From Halobacillus halophilus DSM 2266 (GTDB lineage Bacteria; Bacillota; Bacilli; Bacillales; Halobacillaceae), in NCBI RefSeq assembly GCF_000284515.1, contig NC_017668.1, forward strand, positions 930,001 to 994,000: DNA of 64,000 nucleotides, written 5' to 3'. The translations under genes and the position numbers were made by a program. This document shows positions 24,956-35,724 of the stretch, piece after piece. The notes under the pieces are model-generated. The model was not told where the DNA came from and ran no database searches. It was given only the letters and a program-made list of their open reading frames with translations. Each line of letters begins with the position of its first letter. Within the stretch, counting starts at the first letter, position 1.

Positions 24956-26560
24956 TTAACAGGGCCTATAAATAAAATAATCGAAATCGGCAGGTATGCT
25001 GCGGCCGGATAAATCCTGGCACTGCATACCTATAAAAGCTCCCGTAAAGAAACCGCCTCCGTCCACGTAATCATCTGATAGTTTATAAGATTCAAAGGTC
25101 AGCGGAATGCCCTGCCATTCCTCGCCATCAAAGGAATAGGAATAATAGTAAAAATTCTCTTTTACTTCAGATCTTAAATAAACGGAATCAGCTGAATCAG
25201 GAATGGAAACCGGCTCGTTCAAAGGCTGATCAAATGTAAAATTATCACATGTAGTCACATCGAGGACTTTTCCTCTATCCTCATCCCAGGTGATTTGCAG
25301 AGCGGTCCAGTTCCTGGTGTTGTAATAATTCACAAGTCCTGCTGCCTGCTGAAAGGAATCAGGTTCGAAATCAACTTTGGTTTCCGCTGTGAACTGAAAG
25401 TGCTGCCAGCGACGGGCGACATAAGCTTGAGTAAACGGAGAGGTAAGCGACTCTTTGCCATACAGGCGCAAGTGTCCTGGATTTTCTTCAAGAGAAAGTA
25501 TCTCCTTCCCAAGAGGAATGCGCAGCGATTGAAAATGATGATTCAATTCCTTGTTCTCAAAATCATCCTTCTCATCGTAATCCTGCCCCCATGGGTGTTC
25601 GTCGATGGAGGGGCCTTCAATCGAGAGAGAGGGCTGGTTTCCACCTACTACATAAGGCCATTCGTTCCTCCATTCCAGGCGCTGAATGGCCGTCTCTCGG
25701 CCGAGCGGGCAGTATCCTCGCGGCTGGAGCAATGGTTTGTTTTCCGGTGTTAGCGGACGGCCAGTTAAGTGGACAAGGAACCATTCATTTGTATGCGTTT
25801 TCACTAAAGACGCATGCCCAGCCTTTTGAAGTGGATTTCTTGGATACGGCCACGTCGTGATCAGTGGATTGTCAGGATGCACTTCATAAGGACCTTCCAG
25901 ATTTTCAGAGCGGGCGATGGTCGCCTGATGTTCAAATTTCGTACCACCTTCAGCTGTCAGCAAGTAATAATAACCATTCAGCTTGTAAAGGTGAGGAGCT
26001 TCGGTTAGCTTAACATCGGTTCCTTTAAAGATAATCTGTGGTTTGCCGATAAGCTTCTGTTCGCCATGATCATATTCCTGGAGCACAATGCCATAAAAGT
26101 TATGGTTTCTAATACGGTGATCCCACACCATGTTAACTAAGTATTTTTTTCCGTCATCATCGTGAAACAGGGAAGGATCAAAGCCTGAACTGTTCAAGTG
26201 GATAGGGTCGGACCATTGACCGTCGATTGTATCGCAGGTGACTAGATAGTTGTGACAATCCTTCCACTGTCCATCCACTACTTTTACATCGGTATAGATA
26301 AGCCAGAACTGCCCGTCCTCATAGGAGAGAGCAGGAGCCCATATACCACCTGAATCCGGATTGCCTTTCATATTCAACTGATTCAAGCGGTTTAATGGAC
26401 GTGAAATAAGACGCCAGTTTTTTAAATCTTTGGAATGGTAAATCCCAACTCCAGGGAACCACTCAAAGGTCGAGACAGCGATATAATAGTCATCGCCGGC
26501 CCGGCAGATGCTCGGATCCGGGTTAAATCCAGTTAAGATCGGGTTTTGAATAGTTGACAT
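24956..26560 (-). CDS. xynB: Glycoside hydrolase family 43 beta-xylosidase
   Basis: 534 residues, the usual size of XynB-type GH43 enzymes. Five-bladed propeller residues: general base Asp15 in FNPDPSICR, the pKa-modulating Asp in [14 protein letters not shown] and the catalytic acid Glu in [10 protein letters not shown]. The C-terminal half (from about 330) is the beta-sandwich domain of this subfamily. No signal peptide, so it cuts imported xylo-oligosaccharides in the cytosol to xylose. GAGGTGATGTTACA precedes the ATG. It follows xylR by 23 bases on the same strand. Confidence 0.93.
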   Translation of the reverse strand: MSTIQNPILTGFNPDPSICRAGDDYYIAVSTFEWFPGVGIYHSKDLKNWRLISRPLNRLNQLNMKGNPDSGGIWAPALSYEDGQFWLIYTDVKVVDGQWKDCHNYLVTCDTIDGQWSDPIHLNSSGFDPSLFHDDDGKKYLVNMVWDHRIRNHNFYGIVLQEYDHGEQKLIGKPQIIFKGTDVKLTEAPHLYKLNGYYYLLTAEGGTKFEHQATIARSENLEGPYEVHPDNPLITTWPYPRNPLQKAGHASLVKTHTNEWFLVHLTGRPLTPENKPLLQPRGYCPLGRETAIQRLEWRNEWPYVVGGNQPSLSIEGPSIDEHPWGQDYDEKDDFENKELNHHFQSLRIPLGKEILSLEENPGHLRLYGKESLTSPFTQAYVARRWQHFQFTAETKVDFEPDSFQQAAGLVNYYNTRNWTALQITWDEDRGKVLDVTTCDNFTFDQPLNEPVSIPDSADSVYLRSEVKENFYYYSYSFDGEEWQGIPLTFESYKLSDDYVDGGGFFTGAFIGMQCQDLSGRSIPADFDYFIYRPC

Positions 26561-26583
26561 TGTAACATCACCTCTATAGAAAA

Positions 26584-27786
26584 TTATTTATTCATAAGCT
26601 TATAGGCAGGAGCGTGGTGAATATCGACTTTAAGGAAATTCTCAAAGGTAAAGGCAGCCACTCCAAGTGCCGTGGCATGGGTGTGTAATTCGGAAAAGCT
26701 TACATTTAAATCATCTTTCTGGAACCATAGAGCGTTATTTTTTGTTTTTTCGAGAAGTGGCTGTTCAATCCATTGCTTGGCTGCAACTAGACGGTTCCCA
26801 ATAATTACTTTTTCCGGGTTGAAAGAGTTGATGATATTGGTAATGCCGACTCCAAGATAAGCTCCAATCGTACGGAAGGACTGAATCGGCTCCATATCCC
26901 CTGTATTTGCCAGCTCAATCATTTCTGCTAAAGTATCCTGATCTTCAGAAAAGCCAAGCTTCTTCCCGTAGGCAATCAGGGCCTGTTCGGAGGCGTATAA
27001 TTCCCAACAGCCGTTATTACCGCAGCGGCATTTATCGCCATTAACTTCGATGGTCATATGGCCCATCTCTCCGGAAAATCCGTTATTGCCCCTGTACAAT
27101 TTACCGTTAAGTACGAGTCCGACACCGATCCCTACGCCGACACTCACGTAGATAATGTCCTTTCCGTCTTTGCCGGCTCCAAATTTTTTCTCTCCATAAG
27201 CACCTGCGTTAGCTTCATTCTCAATGATCACCGGGCATTCGTATTTTTCTTCAAGCGGCTGTTTAAGCTCAACATTCTGCCAGCCAAGGTTCGGGGCAAG
27301 CAGCACCTTGCCATCTTTATTAACTGCACCCGGAACGCCGATTCCAATACCTACAATTCCATAGGGACTTGGAGGAGCGGCAGCTGTTAATTGATCAATA
27401 ATTTTACACAGTTCTTCGTTGATGTGCTCATAGGAAAGCTGATGAAAATTCATTGAGGTCTCTTCACAAATATTTCCTTCTAAGTCTGTCAGAATGCCAA
27501 GAAGATAATTAACTCCGATATCAATACCAATACAGTATCCCGCATGCTGATTGAATAAAAGCATTACCGGACGTCTGCCGCCGCTTGATTCTCCCGGGCC
27601 TTTTTCATATATTAAATCCTCATTTAACAGTTCACTTACCTGAGAGGAGACCGTACCTTTATTCAGGCCGGTATTATTAGCAATTTCAGCTCGGGAGATT
27701 GGAGCTTGATTCATGATGGTTTCTAATACTAATGATTTGTTTCCGTTCTTAATGGTGTACTGATTCCATGTATTCAGCTTTTTCAT
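26584..27786 (-). CDS. xylR: ROK-family xylose repressor
   Basis: 400 residues. N-terminal winged helix-turn-helix (about 18-75: [20 protein letters not shown]), then a ROK sugar-binding/kinase-like domain with [20 protein letters not shown], the zinc motif [12 protein letters not shown] and NPEKVIIGN. It should repress the xylose genes and release DNA on binding xylose. The ATG at 27786 is preferred; an in-frame GTG five codons upstream is possible. It is transcribed away from the ABC importer, from a promoter with TATAAT at 27822-27827 (minus). A likely operator lies between the two. Confidence 0.9.
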   Translation of the reverse strand: MKKLNTWNQYTIKNGNKSLVLETIMNQAPISRAEIANNTGLNKGTVSSQVSELLNEDLIYEKGPGESSGGRRPVMLLFNQHAGYCIGIDIGVNYLLGILTDLEGNICEETSMNFHQLSYEHINEELCKIIDQLTAAAPPSPYGIVGIGIGVPGAVNKDGKVLLAPNLGWQNVELKQPLEEKYECPVIIENEANAGAYGEKKFGAGKDGKDIIYVSVGVGIGVGLVLNGKLYRGNNGFSGEMGHMTIEVNGDKCRCGNNGCWELYASEQALIAYGKKLGFSEDQDTLAEMIELANTGDMEPIQSFRTIGAYLGVGITNIINSFNPEKVIIGNRLVAAKQWIEQPLLEKTKNNALWFQKDDLNVSFSELHTHATALGVAAFTFENFLKVDIHHAPAYKLMNK

Positions 27787-27839
27787 TTCGCATCCATCCA
27801 CTTCTTAAAAAAGTTTCCCCAATTATAGCACGAACAACA

Positions 27840-27863
27840 TTGTTTATCCACTAGACAAACTAA
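27840..27863. promoter_or_regulatory. Likely XylR operator between xylR and the ABC importer
   Basis: An imperfect palindrome with TTGTTTATC and GACAAACTAA half-sites around a short centre; the GACAAACTAA half matches the known Bacillus xyl operator half TTAGTTTGT. It sits in the divergent promoter region. Confidence 0.55.
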
Positions 27864-27937
27864 GTTTCGTCTGGTACATTGTAATTAACATTCGAAAAGG
27901 ATGTAAAAATTCTGAATTTATAGGGGGCAAAATTTAG

Positions 27938-29236
27938 ATGAAAAAGAAAGCGGTTACATTGTTTTTGGCGATTACATCGTTCGTTTTGGTTCTTGTTGGC
28001 TGCAGCGGCGGAGCGGATGAGGGTAGTGCCAGTCAGGATGAAAAAACAATTGAATTTATGCACTTATGGCCCGAAGGAAGTTCGGCTCAGCACCACAAGA
28101 TAATAGAAGATATTGTGGCTGATTTTGAGAGTAATAATGAAGGCGTAAACGTTGAAGTCGAAGTATTAAGTAACGAACAGTACAAGGATAAGATGAAAGT
28201 TCTATCTACATCGAACGAATTACCAGATGTAGGGATGACCTGGGCGGCCGGATATCTGGAGCCTTATGTTGAAGGGGATAAATTTGCTTCCTTAGATGAT
28301 GTGCTGGAGGGTGGTCTTCAGGACTCCTTCGTGTCAGGGACAACGGAGGCCTATGCAATAGATGGTACAACGTATGGTCTTCCACTTGAATTAAACGTTG
28401 CACCCATCTATTACAATACGTCCATCTTCGAAGAGTACGGATTAGAAGTTCCGCAAACGTATGAAGAGTTGAAGCAAGTGGTTTCCACTCTTGAAGAGAA
28501 TGGAGTAGAACCAATTGCTCTAGGTAACAAAGACCGCTGGACAGGATCTCTATGGTATATGTATATGGCTGACCGAATCGGCGGACCAGAGGCCCTAACG
28601 GAAGCTATTAATGGAAGCGGTTCCTTTGAAGACCCTGCATTTGTAGAAGCAGCAGCTAAAATTCAGGAATTAACGGATATGAATGCTTTTAACCCTGGTT
28701 TTAATGGTCTTTCGGATCAGGAAGCTAAGAGTATGTTTATGAGTGGCCAGGCAGCCATGTACATGATCGGCACGTGGGATCTTCCTAACTATACAACGAA
28801 TGAAGATGTTCCGCAGGACTTCAGGAACTCTGTCGGATACTTCAAGTTCCCAACTGTTAATGGCCAGGGAGATCAAAGCAGCTTTGTGGGTGGTCCTGGT
28901 GTTGGCTTGTTCGTAGCTGAAAATTCTGATGTGAAAGCAGAAGCGAAAGATTTTGTTTCATTCTTTGTAGAGCAATGGGGTGAAAGATCCGTGCAAGATG
29001 CAGGTGTGATCCCGGCAACTAAAGTAGATGCCGAATCTATGGATCTTCCACAAATGTACGTCGATGTCTTAAATGACTTAAATAATGCAAGCAACATCAC
29101 CTTGTTTGCGGATGTACAAATGAGCCCCGATGCAGCAGAAGTTCACTTGAATCAAATTCAAGCTTTATTCGGCGGTGAAATTACACCAGAAGAATTCGCT
29201 GAAGCTCATCAGGAAGCGATGTCCAGCGAAGAATAG
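27938..29236 (+). CDS. ABC sugar transporter, substrate-binding lipoprotein
   Basis: 432 residues. Lipoprotein signal peptide ending LVLVGCSGG, then an extracellular solute-binding protein family 1 fold: IEFMHLWPEGSS, LPDVGMTWAAGYLEPYV, YGLPLELNVAPIYYNT and MFMSGQAAMYMIGTWD. Such proteins bind oligosaccharides. Location next to GH43 xylosidase and xylAB suggests xylo-oligosaccharides (inference). Followed by two permease genes but no ATPase gene; a shared MsmX-type ATPase elsewhere is likely. Confidence 0.9.
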   Translation: MKKKAVTLFLAITSFVLVLVGCSGGADEGSASQDEKTIEFMHLWPEGSSAQHHKIIEDIVADFESNNEGVNVEVEVLSNEQYKDKMKVLSTSNELPDVGMTWAAGYLEPYVEGDKFASLDDVLEGGLQDSFVSGTTEAYAIDGTTYGLPLELNVAPIYYNTSIFEEYGLEVPQTYEELKQVVSTLEENGVEPIALGNKDRWTGSLWYMYMADRIGGPEALTEAINGSGSFEDPAFVEAAAKIQELTDMNAFNPGFNGLSDQEAKSMFMSGQAAMYMIGTWDLPNYTTNEDVPQDFRNSVGYFKFPTVNGQGDQSSFVGGPGVGLFVAENSDVKAEAKDFVSFFVEQWGERSVQDAGVIPATKVDAESMDLPQMYVDVLNDLNNASNITLFADVQMSPDAAEVHLNQIQALFGGEITPEEFAEAHQEAMSSEE

Positions 29237-29267
29237 AGTAATAGATAACAAGACGACTAGTTAAATT

Positions 29268-29303
29268 AGAAAAGGAGGTTCCGGCTTCCGGAACTCCTTT
29301 TCT
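29268..29303 (+). terminator. Intra-operon hairpin between binding-protein and permease genes
   Basis: AGAAAAGGAG-G-TTCCGG pairs with CCGGAACTCCTTTTCT (one bulged G, 3-base loop), with no strong T run after. It probably protects the upstream mRNA or attenuates, giving more binding protein than permease. Confidence 0.65.
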
Positions 29304-29330
29304 ACCCCACCAGGGGAGGAGGTAATATCA

Positions 29331-30209
29331 GTGAATAAAGTAATGTCCAATAAATGGATGATCGCCTTCTATGTATTGCCAGCCTTAATCCTTGTCGGAA
29401 TCCTTATATTTATACCGTTAGGGTTGTCGGCTTATTACGGGCTGATGGATTGGAACGGAATTGGTGACATGGAATTTATCGGAATGGAAAATTATATAAA
29501 CGCAGTGCAGGATATGAAGTTCTGGGATAGTGCGTTTCATTCATTTTTATTAGCTTTTTTCTCAACATTAAGCTTAATCGTATATCTGGCTATATCTATG
29601 ATTCTGGCGTCCAAAATTAAAGGAGCCGATCTGTTAAGAAAAATATACTTAATTCCTATGCTTTTGTCCTCGGTTGCCATAGCCCAATTGTGGATTAAAG
29701 TCTTTAACCCATCCAACGGAATATTGAACAAGATGCTGATGGGATTAGGAGTGGAAAATCCACCGGCCTGGCTTGCGAATCCGGATATTGTTCTGTATGC
29801 AATTTTTATCCCGATTTTATGGCAGTACGCAGGTTTTTACATTTTGATTTACTATGCAGCTTTGAAGAACATCCCGGAATCGCTGATTGAAGCGGCTAAG
29901 ATTGACGGTGCTTCACCTTTACAGATTGCCTACCGGATTAAACTTCCTCTGATAGCAGGGGTTGTGAAAGTTACCATCGTTCTTGCAATTGTTGGCTCAT
30001 TAAAGTACTTCGATCTGATCTACGTCATGACCGGAGGAGGGCCGAATGGAGCAAGTGAAGTTATGGCTTCCTATATGTATAAATTGGCCTTTAGTACCAA
30101 TGATTTCGGCTATGGAAGTGCGATTGGATTCTTGCTTCTTGTCATTACACTCATTGTCACAGTCATTGTTCGTAAATTAACTGCTGATAAAGAAAAACTT
30201 CAATATTAA
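29331..30209 (+). CDS. ABC sugar transporter permease (first)
   Basis: 292 residues with six membrane helices. The binding-protein-dependent transport motif that contacts the ATPase is visible as IPESLIEAAKIDGASPLQIA (EAA loop), followed by FDLIYVMTGGGPNGAS, typical of MalF/UgpA-type CUT1 permeases. GTG start preceded by GGGGAGGAGG. Confidence 0.92.
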   Translation: MNKVMSNKWMIAFYVLPALILVGILIFIPLGLSAYYGLMDWNGIGDMEFIGMENYINAVQDMKFWDSAFHSFLLAFFSTLSLIVYLAISMILASKIKGADLLRKIYLIPMLLSSVAIAQLWIKVFNPSNGILNKMLMGLGVENPPAWLANPDIVLYAIFIPILWQYAGFYILIYYAALKNIPESLIEAAKIDGASPLQIAYRIKLPLIAGVVKVTIVLAIVGSLKYFDLIYVMTGGGPNGASEVMASYMYKLAFSTNDFGYGSAIGFLLLVITLIVTVIVRKLTADKEKLQY

Positions 30210-30223
30210 AAGGAGGTTACCCC

Positions 30224-31045
30224 ATGAATCGCCTCGGCTATATCTTCCTTTATTTATGTTTAGGACTGGTAGCTGTATTTCAGATTTTGCCGATTGTCTG
30301 GCTCTTCTTATTCTCGTTAAAAGGAAACCGTGAGATATTTGCTGGATCTCCATTTGCGCTTCCGCAGGAATGGAAGTGGGAAAATTACTTAACGGTTTGG
30401 CAGGGAGGAATCGGTACCTATTTCTTGAACAGTGTCTGGATTACGGTAGTTGCGATTATTCTTACCTCGCTGCTCGCGAGTATGGCAACGTTTGCGATCA
30501 CAAGGATGCAGTGGAAACTCAGCAGTTTAGTGCTTGGATTATTTATGGTCGGACTCATGATCCCTATTCACTCCGCCATTATTCCACTTTTCAATATGTT
30601 TTTAAATGTGAATTTGATAGATAACCCTTGGTCCATAGTCATTACCTATACGGCATACAACTTGCCAATTACCATGATGATTTTGCTAGGGTTTTACTAT
30701 ACATTGCCACGTGAAATTGAAGAAGCCGCTATCATCGATGGATGCTCGATTCACCGGCTGTTCTTCCGAATTATCCTGCCGATGACCACACCGGTATTAT
30801 CGACCATTGTGATCATCAACATGATCTACAACTGGAATGAGTTTGTGTTTGTAAACACCTTCATCAGTTCCGATCAGTACAAGACCTTGACAGTGGGAAT
30901 CCAGAACTTTATCGGTCAGTATATGACAGATTGGGGAGCGATAGGAGCTACCCTGATTATTAGTCTCCTGCCGATTCTATTAGCCTTTATTTTCTTCAGT
31001 AACAAAGTAGTAGAAGGCATCTCATCGAGTGCTGTTAAAGGGTAA
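30224..31045 (+). CDS. ABC sugar transporter permease (second)
   Basis: 273 residues, six helices. EAA motif LPREIEEAAIIDGCSIHRLF and the C-terminal VVEGISSSAVKG end are typical of MalG/UgpE-type CUT1 permeases. It starts 14 bases after the first permease with AAAGGAGG. It forms the membrane channel with that protein. Confidence 0.92.
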   Translation: MNRLGYIFLYLCLGLVAVFQILPIVWLFLFSLKGNREIFAGSPFALPQEWKWENYLTVWQGGIGTYFLNSVWITVVAIILTSLLASMATFAITRMQWKLSSLVLGLFMVGLMIPIHSAIIPLFNMFLNVNLIDNPWSIVITYTAYNLPITMMILLGFYYTLPREIEEAAIIDGCSIHRLFFRIILPMTTPVLSTIVIINMIYNWNEFVFVNTFISSDQYKTLTVGIQNFIGQYMTDWGAIGATLIISLLPILLAFIFFSNKVVEGISSSAVKG

Positions 31046-31049
31046 TTTT

Positions 31050-31081
31050 AAAAAAAGCCTCATCTGCTGGTGAGATGAGGC
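31050..31081 (-). terminator. Terminator for the yesL-like gene
   Basis: Stem GCCTCATCT/AGATGAGGC followed on the minus strand by seven T. It is placed between the convergent permease and YesL genes. The plus strand has the stem without a T run. Confidence 0.8.
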
Positions 31082-31090
31082 AGAGGCTGA

Positions 31091-31705
31091 TCACACTGAT
31101 TTTTGACGGTCAATCCTGCGAAAAGCGTGGAGGCTGAGCCACATGGTGATAAAGGTATAAAGGCTTCCGCCGAATAGGAAAGCAAGGGCGGGAAGCGACC
31201 GGAACACCAGCATTAGTGAAGCCAGGCTCACCAGAATGAAAAAGCTCTGAACGGGGCTGATCAGCATAATTAAAAAGGTGTTTTTTAAGATGGCTGGGAT
31301 CTTAAGGTCATAATGTACGAACACGGGAAACAAATAAAACAAGAATAATAGAAATATGAACATGAAAGCGAATAGTGGAATATAAGTCCAGGTTACGCCT
31401 CCTGAAATGGAGCGGATATAGTAAACATCCAAGCTGATGAGAAGAAGCAGACCCAGTACAACAAGACCTAAGCGATTGCTTTTCCAAAACTCAGCTTTGA
31501 AATATATCCAAAATGTAGAAAAAAGATTCCGATCCGTTTTCCCGTTTAACCAGTCTCTTACGATTGCAAACATTGCAGTGGTGGAAGGGAAAAGCCCAAA
31601 AATGACGGCTCCTGCCAGGGTGAACAAGATCCATAAGAGATGGAGATAGGCGAGCCGGGTAATCCAAACCATCATTCGGTAAAGTGCGCCGCTGAATAAA
31701 TTCAT
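31091..31705 (-). CDS. YesL/DUF624 membrane protein
   Basis: 204 residues with four to five membrane helices. HLLWILFTLAGAVIFGLFPS then TTAMFAIVRDW and FWIYFKAEFWKSN are the conserved DUF624 (YesL) start. This family is regularly found within carbohydrate ABC importer loci; its job is unknown. It is read opposite to its neighbours and diverges from xylA, so it may share that control region. Confidence 0.85.
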   Translation of the reverse strand: MNLFSGALYRMMVWITRLAYLHLLWILFTLAGAVIFGLFPSTTAMFAIVRDWLNGKTDRNLFSTFWIYFKAEFWKSNRLGLVVLGLLLLISLDVYYIRSISGGVTWTYIPLFAFMFIFLLFLFYLFPVFVHYDLKIPAILKNTFLIMLISPVQSFFILVSLASLMLVFRSLPALAFLFGGSLYTFITMWLSLHAFRRIDRQKSV

Positions 31706-31832
31706 AATAGACCCTCCGGAAATAGTTTTAGGAGATATGTCTCATTATACAAAAAGAAATAGTGGCGTAAAGGAAAAATATTTGAATAAAACCAAAAATA
31801 AAGCAGTTTATTATCTTTAGGAGGTTATCATA

Positions 31833-33161
31833 ATGGCTTATTTTAACAATATCGATAAAATTAAATACGAAGGTTCTGAATCAACAAATCCATACGCATT
31901 TAAGTTCTACAATCCGGAAGAAACGATTAACGGGCAGACGATGGAGGAATATCTTCGATTCGGGGTGGCTTACTGGCACACATTTACGGAAGATCTATCC
32001 GATCCATTTGGTGTAGGTACCGCCCAGCGTCCGTGGGACCGATATGAAGGGATGGACCTTGCGAAGGCAAGAGTAGAAGCCGCTTTTGAATTCTTTGAAA
32101 AACTGAATGTTCCTTACTTCTGCTTCCACGATGTCGATATTGCTCCGGAAGGAAACAGCTTACGAGAGTCTAACGAGAACCTCGACACGATTGTCAGTAT
32201 GATCAAGGATTATATGAAAGACAGTAAAACGAAGCTGCTTTGGAATACGGTGAATAATTTCACCCACCCGCGCTTTGTTCACGGTGCAGCTTCATCCAGT
32301 GAAGCGGATGTATTTGCGTATGCGGCTGCAAAAGTGAAGAAGGGACTTGAAGTCGGAAAAGAACTCGGTTCAGAAAACTATGTATTCTGGGGCGGACGCG
32401 AAGGTTATGAAACGCTGCTGAATACGGATATGAAGCTGGAACTTGATAACCTCGGCCGCTTCTACCATATGGCGGTGAACTATGCGAAGGAGATCGGATT
32501 CGATGCTCAGTTCTTAATTGAGCCGAAGCCAAAAGAGCCAACTACGCATCAATACGATTTCGACGTAGCTTCTGGTTATGCATTTTTGCAAAAATATGAT
32601 CTTCAGGATCACTTTAAATTCAATATAGAAGCTAACCATGCCACGCTTGCTGGTCATACGTTCGAGCATGAACTTCATTATGCCCGCATTAATAATGTGC
32701 TGGGATCGGTGGATGCTAACCAGGGCCATCCTCTGCTAGGATGGGATACCGATGAATTCCCAACAGACCTTTACTCTACAACACTTGCTATGTATGAAAT
32801 TATTAAAAATGGCGGATTAGGACGCGGGGGCTTGAACTTTGATGCGAAGGTCCGCCGGGGATCCTTTAAGCCGGAAGATTTATTCCACGCTCACATTGCT
32901 GGAATGGACAGTTTTGCGGTCGGATTAAAGGTTGCGCAGAAACTGCTTGAGGACGGGGGACTTGAAAATATTATCGAGGATCGCTACAGCAGCTATAAAG
33001 ATGGGATTGGCAAGGATATTGTAAATGGTACAACTGATTTCCATAAGCTTGAACAGCATGCTCTTGGATTGGAAAGTATCTCTCAGCCATCCGGCCGCCT
33101 GGAAAATATTAAAGCCATCATTAACCAATACCTGCTGAAAACTTTTGCAGGAGAGAAGTAA
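31833..33161 (+). CDS. xylA: Xylose isomerase
   Basis: 442 residues. It interconverts D-xylose and D-xylulose. TIM-barrel metal-site motifs are clear: [12 protein letters not shown] with catalytic His and Asp, [50 protein letters not shown] and [17 protein letters not shown]. Group II length (about 440). TTAGGAGG precedes the ATG. xylB follows after two bases. Confidence 0.96.
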   Translation: MAYFNNIDKIKYEGSESTNPYAFKFYNPEETINGQTMEEYLRFGVAYWHTFTEDLSDPFGVGTAQRPWDRYEGMDLAKARVEAAFEFFEKLNVPYFCFHDVDIAPEGNSLRESNENLDTIVSMIKDYMKDSKTKLLWNTVNNFTHPRFVHGAASSSEADVFAYAAAKVKKGLEVGKELGSENYVFWGGREGYETLLNTDMKLELDNLGRFYHMAVNYAKEIGFDAQFLIEPKPKEPTTHQYDFDVASGYAFLQKYDLQDHFKFNIEANHATLAGHTFEHELHYARINNVLGSVDANQGHPLLGWDTDEFPTDLYSTTLAMYEIIKNGGLGRGGLNFDAKVRRGSFKPEDLFHAHIAGMDSFAVGLKVAQKLLEDGGLENIIEDRYSSYKDGIGKDIVNGTTDFHKLEQHALGLESISQPSGRLENIKAIINQYLLKTFAGEK

Positions 33162-33163
33162 AT

Positions 33164-34663
33164 ATGTCCTATGTCATTGGAATTGATTTAGGAACAAGTG
33201 CAGTTAAGCTATTACTGATGGACCGCAGCGGTAAGGTTGTTCAAGAAGTCTCAAAGACGTATCCATTGATTCAGGAAAGCCATGGATATAGTGAACAGGA
33301 CCCGCAAGCCTGGGTAGAACAGACGGTAGCAGGGCTGTCTGAAATGATGAACCATTTCCCGGGCAATGCTGAAGATATTGAAGGCATCAGCTTTTCCGGA
33401 CAAATGCATGGACTTGTGCTGCTGGATGACCACAACGAAGTGCTGCGTAATGCGATTCTGTGGAACGATACGCGCACCACTGCACAGTGTCAGGAAATTT
33501 ATGATGTCATTGGAAATGACCGACTGCTTGAGATTACGCAGAATCCAGCTTTGGAAGGCTTCACTCTGCCTAAACTGATGTGGGTAAAAGAGCATGAGCC
33601 GAATATCTACTCAAAAGCTAAAACGTTTCTTCTGCCAAAGGATTATCTGCGTTACAAGCTGACCGGAGAACTGCATATGGATTATTCAGATGCATCAGGC
33701 ACTCTCCTGCTTGATATTCATACGAACAACTGGAGCGAAGACATGTGCCAGGCATTAGGGATTGATTCCGATCTTTGCCCGCCGCTCATTGGTTCTTATG
33801 AACAGACGGGTACGGTACTGCCGGAGATGGCGAGCATCACAGGTCTTTCAGCTTCCACCCGCGTGTTTGCCGGAGGAGCGGATAATGCGTGCGGAGCCAT
33901 CGGATCCGGCATTTTAGAGGAAGGAAAAACTTTGTGCAGTATAGGTACTTCGGGTGTTGTGCTCTCTTATGAAGCCAGTCATGACAAAGAGTTTGGCGGA
34001 AAGGTTCATTACTTTAATCATGGCGCACCGGATGCTTACTACACGATGGGTGTGACGCTTGCCGCAGGTTACAGTCTCAGCTGGTTCAAAGAAGTGTTTG
34101 CAAAAGAAGAATCCTTTGAGGATCTTTTAGCGGAAGTGGACTCCGTTCAACCCGGTGCTAATGGATTAATGTTCACCCCGTATATTTCCGGGGAGCGGAC
34201 TCCGCATGCAGACGCATCGATCCGGGCAAGCTTTATCGGAATGGATAGTTCCCACCAGCGGAAGGATTTCGTCCGTGCGGTCATGGAGGGTATCACCTTT
34301 TCTCTTCATGAATCGATCAATCTGTTTCGTAATAATGGGAAAAAAATTGATACGATTGTGTCTACCGGAGGCGGTACGAAAAATGAACACTGGCTGCAAA
34401 TGCAGGCAGATATATTTAACGCGGACATCGTGAAGCTATCGAGTGAACAAGGTCCGGGAGTCGGGGCTGCCATGCTTGCTGCTTACGGCTGCGGCTGGTT
34501 CGATTCCCTGAAGCAATGTGCGGATGAATTCTTGCAAATTGAAAAGACCTTTTCACCGATTGAAGAAAATGTCCAGACTTATGAGGAACTTTTTGGTATT
34601 TATCGGCATGTTTATGAGCAAACAAGGGAATTAAATACACAATTGCTCCCTTACCGAAAGTAA
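33164..34663 (+). CDS. xylB: Xylulokinase
   Basis: 499 residues. FGGY-family kinase phosphorylating D-xylulose with ATP. N-terminal phosphate motif GIDLGTSAVKLLLMD, substrate-loop FSGQMHGLVLLD and AILWNDTRT, and adenosine motif STGGGTKNEHWLQMQADIF with GPGVGAAMLAAYG. It enters the pentose phosphate pathway. GGAGAGAAGTAAAT overlaps the xylA end and serves as ribosome binding site. Confidence 0.95.
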   Translation: MSYVIGIDLGTSAVKLLLMDRSGKVVQEVSKTYPLIQESHGYSEQDPQAWVEQTVAGLSEMMNHFPGNAEDIEGISFSGQMHGLVLLDDHNEVLRNAILWNDTRTTAQCQEIYDVIGNDRLLEITQNPALEGFTLPKLMWVKEHEPNIYSKAKTFLLPKDYLRYKLTGELHMDYSDASGTLLLDIHTNNWSEDMCQALGIDSDLCPPLIGSYEQTGTVLPEMASITGLSASTRVFAGGADNACGAIGSGILEEGKTLCSIGTSGVVLSYEASHDKEFGGKVHYFNHGAPDAYYTMGVTLAAGYSLSWFKEVFAKEESFEDLLAEVDSVQPGANGLMFTPYISGERTPHADASIRASFIGMDSSHQRKDFVRAVMEGITFSLHESINLFRNNGKKIDTIVSTGGGTKNEHWLQMQADIFNADIVKLSSEQGPGVGAAMLAAYGCGWFDSLKQCADEFLQIEKTFSPIEENVQTYEELFGIYRHVYEQTRELNTQLLPYRK

Positions 34664-34673
34664 GAGGGGAAGG

Positions 34674-34712
34674 AGAAAGGCTGCCTGCTGAAGGGCCAGC
34701 CTTTCTTATTAT
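34674..34712 (+). terminator. Hairpin terminator after xylAB
   Basis: AGAAAGGCTG (34674-34683) pairs with CAGCCTTTCT (34697-34706) with extra CC/GG pairs inside, followed by a T-rich tail. Confidence 0.7.
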
Positions 34713-34733
34713 TTACGGAAGGTGGAATACTTT

Positions 34734-35717
34734 ATGAAATATAATCGTTTAGGGAATACAGACCTTGAAATCAGTGAACTGAGCTTTGGAACATGGGCGA
34801 TTGGCGGTGCCTGGGGGCAAACGAATGATGAAGATGCGCTTGCGGCACTTGAAACAGCCATGGAGAGCGGAGTTAACTTTTTTGATACAGCGGATGTATA
34901 TGGCATGGGGCACAGCGAGGAGCTGCTTGCGCAGGCAACGAAAGGAAAAGAAAAAGAAATCTATATTGCGACGAAGTTCGGACGCCAGGGGGACTTTGCC
35001 GATCCAGCGAACTATACGCCGGAGCAGGTAAGACAGTATGCTGAGGACAGCCTGAAGCGACTCAATCGTGATCGGATTGATTTGTACCAGATCCACTGTC
35101 CAACTTTTGAGATTATAAAGGATGGCTCTGTATTTGATGTATTGGAGGATTTAAAAGCAGAAGGAAAAATTCGCTACTACGGGGTCAGCGTTGAGACGGT
35201 GGAGGAAGGGCTGTATGTACTTGAACAAACCAATGCCAGCTCTCTGCAAATTATCTTCAATATATTCAGGCAGAAGCCGCTCGATGAATTGATTCCAAAA
35301 GCACTTGAAAAGCAGGTAGGAATCCTTGCACGTGTACCGCTCGCAAGCGGTCTTCTAACAGGGAAGTTCAATAAACAGCACGTGTTCGAAGAAGATGACC
35401 ACCGCAACTTTAACCAAAACGGGGAAGCGTTCAATGTTGGTGAAACCTTTGCGGGTCTTGAATTTTCCAAAGGAGTGGAATTGAGCGAGGAGCTTCAATG
35501 GATGATCAAAGGCCGCGGAAATATGAGCCGGGCAGCGCTGAAGTGGATTATGCAGCAGGACGGCATTACAAGTGTCATTCCAGGCTTCCGTAATGTGAGT
35601 CAAGTAGAGGATAATCTGAAGGCACTTGAAACCAGAGACTTTTCGAACGAAGAGTTGCAGCAGTTAAAAGAGTTTTATAACGAGCAGGTGCATGAGCATA
35701 TTCGAGGAGTTTACTAA
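34734..35717 (+). CDS. Aldo/keto reductase
   Basis: 327 residues. NADPH-dependent oxidoreductase fold. Asp/Tyr in FFDTADVYGMGHSEELL, catalytic Lys in IATKFGRQG, His in LYQIHCPT, and cofactor-binding GRGNMSRAALKWIMQQ with VIPGFRN. The ATG at 34734 is well spaced from GGAAGGTGG; a GTG four codons upstream is less likely. Location after xylAB suggests a sugar or aldehyde substrate, but this is only contextual. Confidence 0.9.
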   Translation: MKYNRLGNTDLEISELSFGTWAIGGAWGQTNDEDALAALETAMESGVNFFDTADVYGMGHSEELLAQATKGKEKEIYIATKFGRQGDFADPANYTPEQVRQYAEDSLKRLNRDRIDLYQIHCPTFEIIKDGSVFDVLEDLKAEGKIRYYGVSVETVEEGLYVLEQTNASSLQIIFNIFRQKPLDELIPKALEKQVGILARVPLASGLLTGKFNKQHVFEEDDHRNFNQNGEAFNVGETFAGLEFSKGVELSEELQWMIKGRGNMSRAALKWIMQQDGITSVIPGFRNVSQVEDNLKALETRDFSNEELQQLKEFYNEQVHEHIRGVY

Positions 35718-35724
35718 TAACGAA